Origin: RYN-230 sp963713815 | GTDB lineage: Bacteria; Actinomycetota; Actinomycetes; Streptosporangiales; Streptosporangiaceae | NCBI GenBank assembly: GCA_963713815.1 | Contig: CAVQNH010000016.1 | Span: 1-64,000, forward strand | DNA length: 64,000 nucleotides | Direction of reading: 5' to 3' | Shown here: positions 27,850 through 36,282 of the stretch, one piece after another | Layout of the letters: the number at the start of each line of letters is the position of its first letter | Numbering within the stretch: position 1 is the first letter of the stretch | Notes under the pieces: model-generated | What the model was told of the DNA's origin: nothing | Seen by the model: the letters and a program-made list of their open reading frames with translations, nothing else | The model's database searches: none | Position numbers and translations under genes: made by a program

Positions 27850-28857
27850 GTGCGGATCGAACAGCTTGAATACGTGGCCACGGTCGCCCGGCTGGGCTCG
27901 TTCCGCCGGGCGGCCGACGAGTTGCACATCTCCCAGCCCGCCCTGAGCGGCTCGGTCCGGAGCCTGGAACGCGAACTGGGCGTGGACCTGCTCGACCGGG
28001 GCCGGCACGGGGCGCGGATGAGCGACTCCGGCCGTGAGCTGTTTCCCTACATCCTCACCCTGCTCGACTCGTTCGACCGGCTCCGGCACGCCGCCGGTGA
28101 GCAGCACCGCAGCGTGCGGCTGGTCCGCCTGGGCACGGTCAGCGCGGCCACGGCCCCGCTGCTCGCGCCGACCATCCAGCAGTTCCGGCAGAGTCACCCG
28201 CTGACCCAGGTCGAGGTGATCGGCGCACAGCAGACCGAGATCCACCGCGGCGTCCTGGAGGGCAGCTTCGACCTGGGCCTGGTGAACTACCTCGACGGCG
28301 ACGACATGCCCCCCGCGCTGGAGACCACCCCGCTGCTGCGCGGCCGCCCGGTGGTCGTCATGCCCGCGGGCAGCCCGCTGGCCCAGCAGGCGGCGGTGCA
28401 CACCGCCGACCTGCTCGCCGAGCCGCTCATCGTGATGCGATCTGGTTATGTCATGCACCGCTACCTGCACCGGCTGCTGCAGGGCCAGCCGCCGGCGTTC
28501 TCCTACTCCACCGACGGCGCCGAGATGGGCAAGCTGATGGTGGCCGAGGGGCTGGGCCTGACCGTGCTCCCGGACTTCAGCGTGATCGGCGACCCGCTCG
28601 AACTGCACGGGGTGATCACCTGGCGGCCGCTGGCCGACGATCACACCGGGGTGGACCTGGTCATCCAGCGGTCCCGGACCGGCTCTCCCCCGCTGGCCGC
28701 GCGGGACCTGCACGCCATCTTCGTCGAGCGGGCCCGGGCGTATACGGCCGCCCACCCGACCGGCTCACCGGCGGGGAACGGTGCCCTGGCTAGCCGCCCG
28801 GGCGAGGAGGGCCCAGGAACCCCACCACGCCCGGGGAAGACCCGCGTTCGCTCATGA
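27850..28857 (+). CDS. LysR-family regulator of the sulfonate cluster
   Basis: A 335-residue LysR protein with the N-terminal winged helix (MRIEQLEYVATVARLGSF, then ADELHISQPALSGSVRSLE) and a two-lobed effector domain from about residue 90 to 300. It is intact, unlike the genes it faces, and its position suggests activation of ssuD-sfnG under sulfate limitation, like CysB/Cbl/SfnR roles elsewhere. The start is GTG 27850. The C-terminal 22 residues are low-complexity, and their DNA overlaps the convergent PfkB gene by 68 bases. Confidence 0.88.
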   Translation: MRIEQLEYVATVARLGSFRRAADELHISQPALSGSVRSLERELGVDLLDRGRHGARMSDSGRELFPYILTLLDSFDRLRHAAGEQHRSVRLVRLGTVSAATAPLLAPTIQQFRQSHPLTQVEVIGAQQTEIHRGVLEGSFDLGLVNYLDGDDMPPALETTPLLRGRPVVVMPAGSPLAQQAAVHTADLLAEPLIVMRSGYVMHRYLHRLLQGQPPAFSYSTDGAEMGKLMVAEGLGLTVLPDFSVIGDPLELHGVITWRPLADDHTGVDLVIQRSRTGSPPLAARDLHAIFVERARAYTAAHPTGSPAGNGALASRPGEEGPGTPPRPGKTRVRS

Positions 28858-29671
28858 TCTCCGGCCGGCCGCCGATGGTGGCCGGGCCCTGGCCGCCGAC
28901 GCACAGCGAGGCGGCCGCCGTGGCCAGCCGGATGGCCTCCGGCACCGGCCGGCCCCGGAAGATCTCGCTGGTCAGCGTCGCGGCGAAGCAGTCCCCCGCG
29001 CCGGTCGGGTCGACCAGCACGGGTACCGGGTCCGCGGTGTACTCCCGGGAACCCTCGCGGGTCAGGACCTCGCACCCGCGCCGGCCCCGGGTCACCACGC
29101 CCACGCCGCCGTGGCGCGGCACCGCGGCCAGCAGCTCGCTCACGTAGGGCGCCTCGGTCTCGGACACCACCACCACGTCCACCATCGCCGAGACCGCGGC
29201 CGGGAACCGCCGCGGCACGAGCTCGACGCGCGCGCCGATGCCGTCCCACTTCCGGACCAGCCCCTGCGGGGTGAGCAGGACGAAGCGTGACCGGCACTCC
29301 CCGGCCAGCTTTTCCAGCTCTATTTCCTGCGCCACGGGAGCGATATGAAGAATGTCACTGTCCGGCAAATCGCTCAGCTCCTGGATAGCGCCGGACCAGC
29401 CTTCCAGCCATTGTTCGCGTGAATCCCCGGCCGACACGTTACGGAACATCGTGGTCGACTCGGCGGGCTCCAGGCGCAACCCTACTTCGCCAGCGTACGG
29501 CGACCAGTACGGCTCCAGCTGGGCCGGATTCGCCCGCCCCACGATCCCGGCACTAAGCCCTAGCCGGGCCGCCTGCAATGCGGAGTAGACTACCGATCCG
29601 CCCAGCACGAAAGACCCCCCCGCCTGGACGTCCAGGGTTGGGTTACCCAAAGCAAGGTAGTCTAGGCGCAC
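28790..29671 (-). CDS. PfkB-family carbohydrate kinase
   Basis: The 293-residue protein shows the PfkB/ribokinase layout: a GNPTLDVQAGGSFVLGGSVVYSA start, with the conserved glycine-rich substrate segment, and the catalytic DPTGAGDCFAATL motif near residue 227, whose aspartate acts as base. Several substitutions compared with ribokinase make the sugar unclear. The GTG at 29671 is chosen because VRLDYLALGNPTLD begins the fold. It faces a BadF-type kinase gene only 34 bases away, and the two may work on linked sugars. Confidence 0.82.
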   Translation of the reverse strand: MRLDYLALGNPTLDVQAGGSFVLGGSVVYSALQAARLGLSAGIVGRANPAQLEPYWSPYAGEVGLRLEPAESTTMFRNVSAGDSREQWLEGWSGAIQELSDLPDSDILHIAPVAQEIELEKLAGECRSRFVLLTPQGLVRKWDGIGARVELVPRRFPAAVSAMVDVVVVSETEAPYVSELLAAVPRHGGVGVVTRGRRGCEVLTREGSREYTADPVPVLVDPTGAGDCFAATLTSEIFRGRPVPEAIRLATAAASLCVGGQGPATIGGRPEIMSERGSSPGVVGFLGPPRPGG

Positions 29672-29705
29672 TGTGATCCGCTCGTAGATTGGCCGATGGG
29701 ACTCG

Positions 29706-30794
29706 ATGCATAGTACATCAGTAGATAGCGGGCAACAACGTAAAGACAGCCTCGTCACACTGCCTGCCGAATTGCTGCCCAAGGCCACCGGAAGTAACAG
29801 CGGCGGGGCGGTTAACGGGCTCCTGATCGGGGTGGACGGCGGGGCCACGAAAACTATAGCCGCAACATTCGACCTGGATACCGGAGCGGTCACGGCGGCG
29901 GAAACGGGGCCAAGCAATCCTGAGGCGGTCGGTTTCGACGCCGCGGCGGCTTCCATTAACGAGGCAATTAGCGCGGTCCTCGGGCCGGGCAAAACCGTGG
30001 CCGCGGGAGTACTGGGTGTCGCCGGAATAGACACCGACGACGAACGGAAACGCCTGCTGTCCGGCGTGACCGCCCTCAGCGCGCCGGTAACATTGGCCGT
30101 CAATGACGTCGTGGCCGCGTGGGCGGCCGGCTCGCTCGCCTCGCCGGGTATCGCCGCCATCTCCGGCACCGGGAGCAATACGTTCGGTGTTAATGCGCAG
30201 GGCGCGGCCTGGCGTTGCGGCGGCTGGGGCCATATCGTCGGCGACGAGGGTTCCGGCTACGTGATCGCGGTGAATGCAATCCGTGCCGTCCTGGCCTACC
30301 GGGACGGCAGAATTGATTGGACGCCGCTCGTCCCGCGCCTGCTCGAATTCTACGGCCTGCAGCACATCGAGGATATCAAGCCGGTTATTTACCGGGATTT
30401 TGACAAGGCCCGTATCTCGGCCTTTGCCGTGCAGGTGCAGGAGGCCGCGGACGAGGGTGACGACGTGGCGGCCGGCATCTACCGGCAGGCCGCGGTGGCC
30501 CTGGCCGAGCAGATCAGCGCCGTCTACGCGGCCCTGGACTTCGGCGGGCCGGCGGAGGTGACGCTGATCGGCAGCAATTTCCGGGCCGGGGAGGTGTTCA
30601 TGGGCCCACTGCGGGAGCACCTGACGCACGTGACCGGCGGCCGGGACTTCGCGGCGCCCAAGCTGCCCGCCGTGGGCGGCTCGCTCTGGCTCGCGGCCCG
30701 GGCGGCGGGGGCCGAGGGCCGCCTGAGCGCCCAGGACCTGGCGGCGGCCCTGCGCGGCGCGGACGCCCAAGGCTTCCTGGCCCCCCCGCCCTAG
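29706..30794 (+). CDS. BadF/BadG/BcrA-family ATPase (N-acetylglucosamine kinase-like)
   Basis: This 362-residue protein has the actin-like ATPase motifs of the BadF/NAGK family: GVDGGATKT (phosphate 1, near residue 42), SGTGSN near 155, and GGWGHIVGDEGSGY near 170. Family members phosphorylate GlcNAc or similar amino sugars. The N-terminal 35 residues before the first motif look unstructured; a later start is possible. The first 250 codons use far more AAA, AAT, ATA and GAA than neighbouring genes, whereas the end returns to GC-rich codons, so part of the gene may be a recent arrival. Confidence 0.8.
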   Translation: MHSTSVDSGQQRKDSLVTLPAELLPKATGSNSGGAVNGLLIGVDGGATKTIAATFDLDTGAVTAAETGPSNPEAVGFDAAAASINEAISAVLGPGKTVAAGVLGVAGIDTDDERKRLLSGVTALSAPVTLAVNDVVAAWAAGSLASPGIAAISGTGSNTFGVNAQGAAWRCGGWGHIVGDEGSGYVIAVNAIRAVLAYRDGRIDWTPLVPRLLEFYGLQHIEDIKPVIYRDFDKARISAFAVQVQEAADEGDDVAAGIYRQAAVALAEQISAVYAALDFGGPAEVTLIGSNFRAGEVFMGPLREHLTHVTGGRDFAAPKLPAVGGSLWLAARAAGAEGRLSAQDLAAALRGADAQGFLAPPP

Positions 30795-30832
30795 CTCCCC
30801 GGAGATCCCCCGCTTCCTCGGCGACGGGGATG

Positions 30833-32009
30833 TCAGTCGAAGAACCCGCCCTGGTCGACGGTGGCCGCCACGTCCGCGGGCAGCAGGTCGAGCCAGCGGC
30901 GGGCGATCTGCTCGCGGCGGTCCGGTGGCACCACGCCCTCCAGTCGCAGCCGCGAGATGCCCCCATCGGGGTAGATGTCCAGCCGCACCACCCCGGTGAC
31001 GGTGTCCCCCCGGCCGGCTCCCCCGGTCCTGGCTGCCGTGGGGCCGGCTGCCGCGGGCCGGCTGCCGTGGGCCGGCTGCCGCCGCCCGCCGGCGTGGGCC
31101 GGCTGGCCCGGTGCCCGCGGCCGTGGCGCGGATCCGGAACCGGTGCTCGGTGTCCGGGATGAGCCGGGTCCGCGGCAGCAGTTCCGCGCCGGTCCCCGCG
31201 TCGCTCAGCCGGGCGTGGCCGGGCGCGTTCCCGACGAAACGGCTGGTGTCGATCACGGCGTGCTGCAGCACACCCGGCGCCGCCAGCCGCACCACCAGCC
31301 AGTCGTTCCCGTCGTCGCGGCGGCGGGCGGTCTCCCAGCCGTCCGACATGACCTGGGCCCGCCCCGGCGCGAGCGCGTTGGCCGGTGAGGAGAAGAACAT
31401 GTTGCTGCACGCCTCCACGCGTCCGCCGGCGCAGGTCGCGGCCAGGTCCACCCGGCCGCCCAGCCGCCGCGGATCGGGCACCACCTCGCCGAAGACCCGG
31501 AGCCGGGCCACGCCCCCGTCGGGATGGATGGTCAGCCGGACGTGGGTGACCAGCCGGTCCGGGGCGGTGACCGGCACCAGGTTGGCCCGGTCTCCCCCGA
31601 GGCCGGTCTGGTCCGCCAGCGGGGCCCAGGCGGCCGCGCGCACCTCGGCCGCGGTGGGATAGCCGAGCAGCGTGGTCCCGTCGATCGAGGCGAAAGGCGG
31701 GTAGTTGCCCCGGAAGTGCGAGGTGTCGATGTTGACCCCGCGGACGATGGCGGGCACGGCGAGCCGGATGATCACGAAATCCTCGCCGGGCTCCCGGCGC
31801 CGCCGGGTCTCCCAGCCGTCGTACACCTTGCCGCGGGCCGCGAAGGCCGCCGGGTCGTGGACCGGGGGCCGCGGGTCGATAAGGCTGTGCACGTCCGCGT
31901 AGAACTCGTCGTTGGTGTAGAGCACCGTCCCGCCGAGGGCCCGGCTGGCCAGGTCGGGCAGCGCGGCGAAATCGTGGGTGCCCGGGCTGGCCGGGTGGTC
32001 TCCGGTCAC
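30833..32009 (-). pseudogene. alc: Allantoicase, frameshifted within a 14-bp repeat tract
   Basis: Allantoicase hydrolyses allantoate to ureidoglycolate and urea. Two homologous jelly-roll repeats are visible: VLYTNDEFYADVHSLIDPRPP with DGWETRRRR, and ACSNMFFSSPANALAPGR with DGWETARRR. After the segment DTEHRFRIRATAAGT the frame enters GC-rich repeats at 31030-31085 and the expected end (VRLDIYPDGGISRLRLEG through DQGGFFD, stop at 30833) is in another frame. The GTG at 32009 overlaps the allantoinase stop, so the genes are coupled. Confidence 0.85.
31030..31085. repeat. 14-bp tandem repeat inside the allantoicase gene
   Basis: The unit GGCTGCCGTGGGCC is repeated about four times with small changes. 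Since 14 is not a multiple of three, each copy gained or lost changes the reading frame of the allantoicase C-terminus. Confidence 0.8.
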
Positions 32010-33444
32010 GACGCTCCTCCCGTGGACACCGGCCCCGTGGGACCCCTGGACCCGTGGGCACCGTGGGCACCGGTCCCGTGGACACCGGTCCCGCTGGCAC
32101 GCCTCCGGTGGGCACCCGGACGAGCTGCCCGGCTCGCCGCTCCGGCCCGGCGGGCCGCCCGGCCAGCCAGGTCTGGCGGACCACGCCGCGCAGGGTGCGG
32201 CCCGCGTAGGGGGTGACGGGGTTGCGCTGCCGTAGCTGGGCGGGATCCACCACGAACCGCTCGTCCGGGGCGAACACGCTGAAGTCGGCCCGCCGCCCGG
32301 GACTGATCGCGCCCCGGTCGGCCAGGCCGGTGAGCGCGGCCGGGCCCGCGGACATCCAGGCCGCCACCCGGTCCAGGCCGATGCCGCGCCGGGCGGCCTC
32401 GGTCCACACCGCGGGCAGGCCGAGCTGGACCGAGGCGATGCCGCCCCACGCGTCAGCGAAGTCCCCGGTGTCGAACCGCTTGGCCGCCACGGTGCACGGT
32501 GAGTGGTCGGACACGACGGAGCCGATCGTGCCGTCCAGCAGCCCCGCCCACAGCGCGTCACGGTTGGCGTCATCCCGGATCGGCGGGCAGCACTTGAACT
32601 GGGTGGCGCCGTCGGGGATGTCCTCGGCGCGGAGGGTGAGGTAATGCGGGCAGGTCTCGGCGGTGACCGGCAGCCCGTCCGCCTGGGCCGCGCGGACGGC
32701 GGGCAGCGCCGCCGCGCTGGCCAGGTGCACGATGTGGGTCCGGCACCCGGTCCGCCGGGCCTGCCCGAGCAGCAGGGTGATGGCCCGCTGCTCGGCCTCG
32801 GGCGGCCGGGAGGCCAGGAAGTCCGCGTACCGCCGGCCGCGGGCGGCGGGGGCCGCCTCGATCACGCCCGGGTCCTCGGCGTGCGCGATGAGCAGGCCGC
32901 CGAAGCTGGCGATCTCGGCCATGGCCGCGCCGAGCTGCGCCTGGTCCAGCGGGGCGAACTCGTCCACGCCCGAGGGGAGCAGGAAGCACTTGAAGCCCGC
33001 CACGCCCGCCTCGTGCAGGGGCCGCAGGTCGGCGACGTTGCCCGGCACCGCCCCACCCCAGAACGCGACGTCCACCGAAAGCTGGCCGGCCGCGGCGGCC
33101 TGCTTGGCGCGCAGCGCGGGCACGGTCACGGTCGGCGGGATGCTGTTCAGCGGCATGTCCACGATCGTGGTCACCCCGCCCGCGGCGGCGGCCGCGGTGG
33201 CGGTCGCGAACCCTTCCCACTCGGTGCGCCCGGGCTCGTTCACGTGCACGTGGCTGTCCACCAGCCCGGGCAGCAGCACCTCGTCGCCGGCCAGGGTGAC
33301 CGTGCCGGGCGGCGCTTCCGGGTAACCGGCCAGGCCGGTGATGAGGCCGTCGCGGACGAGCACGGTCGCAGCCCGCTCGCCGTCAGGCGTGATGACCCGG
33401 CGGCCCCGGATCGCCGTCACCTCACCCACCGCACCCCCCGGCAT
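32006..33444 (-). CDS. allB: Allantoinase; C-terminal tail disturbed by repeats
   Basis: The protein is a cyclic amidohydrolase converting allantoin to allantoate. Motifs: DSHVHVNEPGRTEWEGF (metal histidines, near residue 63), the carbamylated-lysine segment GFKCFLLPSG, HAEDPGV, HIVHLAS, and SDHSPC near 320. After VRQTWLAGRPAGPERRAGQL the frame enters a Gly/Pro/Thr-Val repeat (32010-32130). In that frame there is no stop for more than a kilobase, whereas the neighbouring frame stops at TGA 32006-32008, overlapping the allantoicase GTG; I therefore infer a frame change inside the repeat. The ATG at 33444 directly abuts a large inverted repeat. Confidence 0.85.
32010..32130. repeat. Degenerate repeat at the allantoinase 3' end
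   Basis: Copies of motifs like CCGTGGACACCGGTCC and CCCGTGGGCACC recur with a period near 12-18 bases through the last 40 codons of the gene. Confidence 0.7.
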
Positions 33445-33447
33445 TAC

Positions 33448-33488
33448 CGCGGTGCATTTTGGCTGTATAGAGCGCAAAATGCACCGCG
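33448..33488. promoter_or_regulatory. Large perfect inverted repeat at the allantoinase start (candidate operator)
   Basis: Fourteen-base arms CGCGGTGCATTTTG (33448-33461) and their exact complement (33475-33488) are separated by 13 bases containing TATAGA. It lies three bases upstream of the allB ATG and about 140 bases from the divergent uraD gene. It is a good site for an allantoin- or urate-responsive repressor; the regulator gene is not in the window. Confidence 0.75.
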
Positions 33489-33625
33489 TTAAGGATGGGA
33501 GCCACGTGCCCGAGTCTCGCACAGGGTGATCCGGGCGGCCGCTCAGCTGACCATCCTCGCCCCTGCTCAGCAAGCGCGCGGTGATCCCAACCCATTAGGG
33601 TCGTCGGGGTGACCCACTGTGAGCG

Positions 33626-34321
33626 GTGGCGCCCGGGATGACCGGCGATGACCAGGTGACCGGGATCGGTGCGGCACCGGGCCCGGACCGGGTGCCCGTC
33701 GCTGACCTGGACCGGGCCACGGCCGCCACCGCCGCCGGGTTGCTCCGGCCGTCGTGCGCCAGCGCGCGCTGGATCGAGCGGCTGGTCAGCGGCCGCCCGC
33801 ATGAGACCCTGCCGGCCCTCGTGGCCGCGTCCGACGCGACGATCGGCGCGCTGGGCTGGCCGGATATAGAGCAGGCCCTGGCCGCCCATCCGCGGATCGG
33901 GGACCGCACGCCTTCGGGGGCCCCGGGTGGCAGAGGCCCGCGGCCCGGGGACGCGGCCGGCGGCCGCCCGGCCCCCGAGGCCGCGGCCGGCGGCCGACCG
34001 GGACCGGAGGCCGACCGGCCAGGCGGCCGACCGGGACCGGGACCGGCGGGCGGTGACCGGGAGGCGGCCTGGTCGCGGCAGGAGCAGTCCGGGACCCGGG
34101 ACGCCCCAGCGGACGTGCAGGCCGGGCTGCGGGCCGGCAACGCCGCCTACGAGGAACGGTTCGGGCACGTGTTCCTGATCTGCGCGACCGGGATGTCCGC
34201 GGCGAGCATGCTGGCCGCGCTGCAGGTCCGCCTCGGCCACGACCCCGCCCGCGAGCGCGAGGTGGTCCGGGACGAGCTCATGAAGATCGTCCGGTTGCGG
34301 CTGGGCAAGGCGTTCCGGTGA
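33626..34321 (+). CDS. uraD: OHCU decarboxylase with an expanded low-complexity loop
   Basis: This enzyme decarboxylates 2-oxo-4-hydroxy-4-carboxy-5-ureidoimidazoline, the third step of urate oxidation, to S-allantoin. Family motifs are present: AHPRIGDRTP and EAAWSRQEQSGT, then NAAYEERFGHVFLICATGMSA with the conserved FG-F--CA pattern. Normally the first two are a few residues apart; here about 50 residues of Gly/Pro/Arg/Ala repeats (DNA about 33918-34065) are inserted, raising the length from about 165 to 231. GTG 33626 or ATG 33638 could be the start. Confidence 0.87.
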   Translation: MAPGMTGDDQVTGIGAAPGPDRVPVADLDRATAATAAGLLRPSCASARWIERLVSGRPHETLPALVAASDATIGALGWPDIEQALAAHPRIGDRTPSGAPGGRGPRPGDAAGGRPAPEAAAGGRPGPEADRPGGRPGPGPAGGDREAAWSRQEQSGTRDAPADVQAGLRAGNAAYEERFGHVFLICATGMSAASMLAALQVRLGHDPAREREVVRDELMKIVRLRLGKAFR

Positions 34322-34345
34322 GGCGGTGCGGTATAACCAGCGGCC

Positions 34346-34708
34346 ATGAGCATCTCGACGCACGTACTGGACGCGACCACGGGACGACCCGCAGCCGGGC
34401 TGGAACTCGCGCTCAGCCGGCGGGACGGCGACCGCTGGCAGGAGCTGACCCGGCGGCGCACCGACGCGGACGGGCGGGTGAGCGGCCTGGCCACCGGCGC
34501 CGGGCTCACCGACGCCGACCCCGATGCGGGCCCCGGCATCTACCGGATCGTTTTCCTGACCGAGGCCTACCTGAAGGCCCAGTCCCCGGCGGCGGAGACG
34601 TTCTACCCGGAGGTCGTGGTGATCTTCCGGATCACCGACCCGGCCGCGCACCATCACGTGCCCCTGCTGCTCAGCCCGTACGCCTACTCGACCTACCGTG
34701 GCTCCTGA
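34346..34708 (+). CDS. uraH: 5-hydroxyisourate hydrolase
   Basis: The 120-residue transthyretin-like protein has both family signatures: HVLDATTGRPA at the start and the C-terminal YSTYRGS. It hydrolyses 5-hydroxyisourate made by uricase to OHCU. It sits 24 bases after uraD and is surely in the same operon. A small Asp/Ala/Gly-rich insert (TDADPDAGPG) widens one loop. Confidence 0.95.
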   Translation: MSISTHVLDATTGRPAAGLELALSRRDGDRWQELTRRRTDADGRVSGLATGAGLTDADPDAGPGIYRIVFLTEAYLKAQSPAAETFYPEVVVIFRITDPAAHHHVPLLLSPYAYSTYRGS

Positions 34709-34774
34709 CAGCGGCCGCGGATACTGACCCACAGTGAATCACCGGCCGGAGATGATGCTGGCACCGTCGGCACC

Positions 34775-36151
34775 ATGAGCACGGAAGGGGGCTGCGTGAC
34801 CGAACCCGTGGCTATCGAGGGCTGCTACGTCGCCACCGTGGACCCGGCGGGCAGCGAATATCCCTCCGGGCATGTGGTCATGGACCGCGGCCGGATCGTG
34901 GCGGCCGGTCCCGGGCCCGTCCCGCCGGAGTTCGCCCGGGCCACCCGGGTGGACGGCTCCGGGCGGCTGGTCACCCCGGGGCTGGTCAACACCCACTCGC
35001 ACCTGTACCAGTGGATCACCCGCGGGTACGCCACCGACGGCACCCTGTTCGAGTGGCTGCAGACGCTGTACCCGATCTGGGCCCGGCTGACCCCGGAGCT
35101 GATGAGCGCGGCCGCCGCGGCCAACCTGGCCTGGCTGGCCCTGACCGGCTGCACCTCCAGCACCGACCATCTGTATGTGTTCCCGGCCGGAGCGGGCGAC
35201 CTGCTCGAGGCGGAGATCCTGGCCGCCCGGCAGATCGGCATCCGGTTCCACCCGACCCGGGGCTCGATGAACCTGGGCCAGTCGGCCGGCGGGCTGCCGC
35301 CGGACTCCGTGATCGAGGACCACGACACGATCCTGGCCGCCTCGCAGGCCGCGATCGACCGCTGGCACGACCCGTCCCCGGATTCGATGACCCGCATCGC
35401 CGTCGCCCCCTGCTCGCCGTTCACGGTGACCGGGGAGCTCATGCGGGACTGCGCCGCGCTGGCCCGCGCGGCTGGCGTCCGGCTGCACACGCACGTGGCT
35501 GAGACCGAGGACGAGGAGCAGTTCTGCCTCGACACCTACGGCCGGACGCCCGCCCAGTACGCCGAGGACCTGGACTGGCTGGGCCCGGACGTGTGGCTCG
35601 CGCACTGCGTGCACCTGTCGGACGAGGCGGTGTCCCGGTTCGCGGCGACCGGTACCGGCGTGGCCCACTGCCCCTCCTCCAACGGCCGCCTCGGAGCGGG
35701 CATCGCCCCGGTCCGCAAACTGCTCGACGCGGGTGCCATCGTCGGCCTGGGCGTGGACGGGAGCGCGTCCAACGAGTCGGGCCGCATGATCGGCGAGCTG
35801 CACCAGGCCATGCTGGCCGCCCGCTACGCCGGCGGCCCGCTCGCGCTGAGTGCCCGGGACTGCCTGCACATGGCCACCATGGGCGGGGCCCGCTGCCTGG
35901 GCCGCGACGCCGAACTGGGCTCGCTGGAACCCGGCAAGGTGGCCGACCTGGCCGTGTGGCGGATCGACCAGCTCCCCGGGGCGGGCATCGCGGACCCCGT
36001 GACCACGCTGGTGTTCGGGGCGCCCGCGCTGGAGCACCTGTTCGTCGGCGGCCAGCCGGTGGTGACGTCCGGCGAGCTGCGCACCGCCGACTCCGCGGCG
36101 CTCGCCGGGGCCGCGGCCAAGGCGAGCGCCGTGATCGCCGGGGCCACATGA
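34775..36151 (+). CDS. 8-oxoguanine/guanine deaminase-type amidohydrolase
   Basis: The 458-residue protein belongs to the metal-dependent TIM-barrel amidohydrolases. Visible ligands: THSHLYQ (near residue 72), HTHVAETEDEE, LAHCVHL, and GLGVDGSASNE. It closely resembles the branch annotated as 8-oxoguanine deaminase (hydroxydechloroatrazine ethylaminohydrolase-like). In this cluster it would feed urate (from 8-oxoguanine) or xanthine (from guanine) into the pathway. Deamination of 8-oxoguanine gives urate directly, so no xanthine dehydrogenase would be needed. Confidence 0.83.
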   Translation: MSTEGGCVTEPVAIEGCYVATVDPAGSEYPSGHVVMDRGRIVAAGPGPVPPEFARATRVDGSGRLVTPGLVNTHSHLYQWITRGYATDGTLFEWLQTLYPIWARLTPELMSAAAAANLAWLALTGCTSSTDHLYVFPAGAGDLLEAEILAARQIGIRFHPTRGSMNLGQSAGGLPPDSVIEDHDTILAASQAAIDRWHDPSPDSMTRIAVAPCSPFTVTGELMRDCAALARAAGVRLHTHVAETEDEEQFCLDTYGRTPAQYAEDLDWLGPDVWLAHCVHLSDEAVSRFAATGTGVAHCPSSNGRLGAGIAPVRKLLDAGAIVGLGVDGSASNESGRMIGELHQAMLAARYAGGPLALSARDCLHMATMGGARCLGRDAELGSLEPGKVADLAVWRIDQLPGAGIADPVTTLVFGAPALEHLFVGGQPVVTSGELRTADSAALAGAAAKASAVIAGAT

Positions 36152-36282
36152 TCGCTGACCACTGAAGGCGCCCGTGGACATCGACGTGCGGATCACCGCG
36201 CTGCCGATGAGCCCCGACCGGGTCACCTGGCCCTGCATCAGGACTCATCCCCCACGCACTGATTACAGAAAGGCGTGCGCCC

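Noticed and set aside
29718..32573. A 951-codon minus-strand frame covering BadF and allantoicase
   Set aside because: Only its middle part is real (allantoicase). The rest is antisense to the BadF gene or a shadow of allantoinase.
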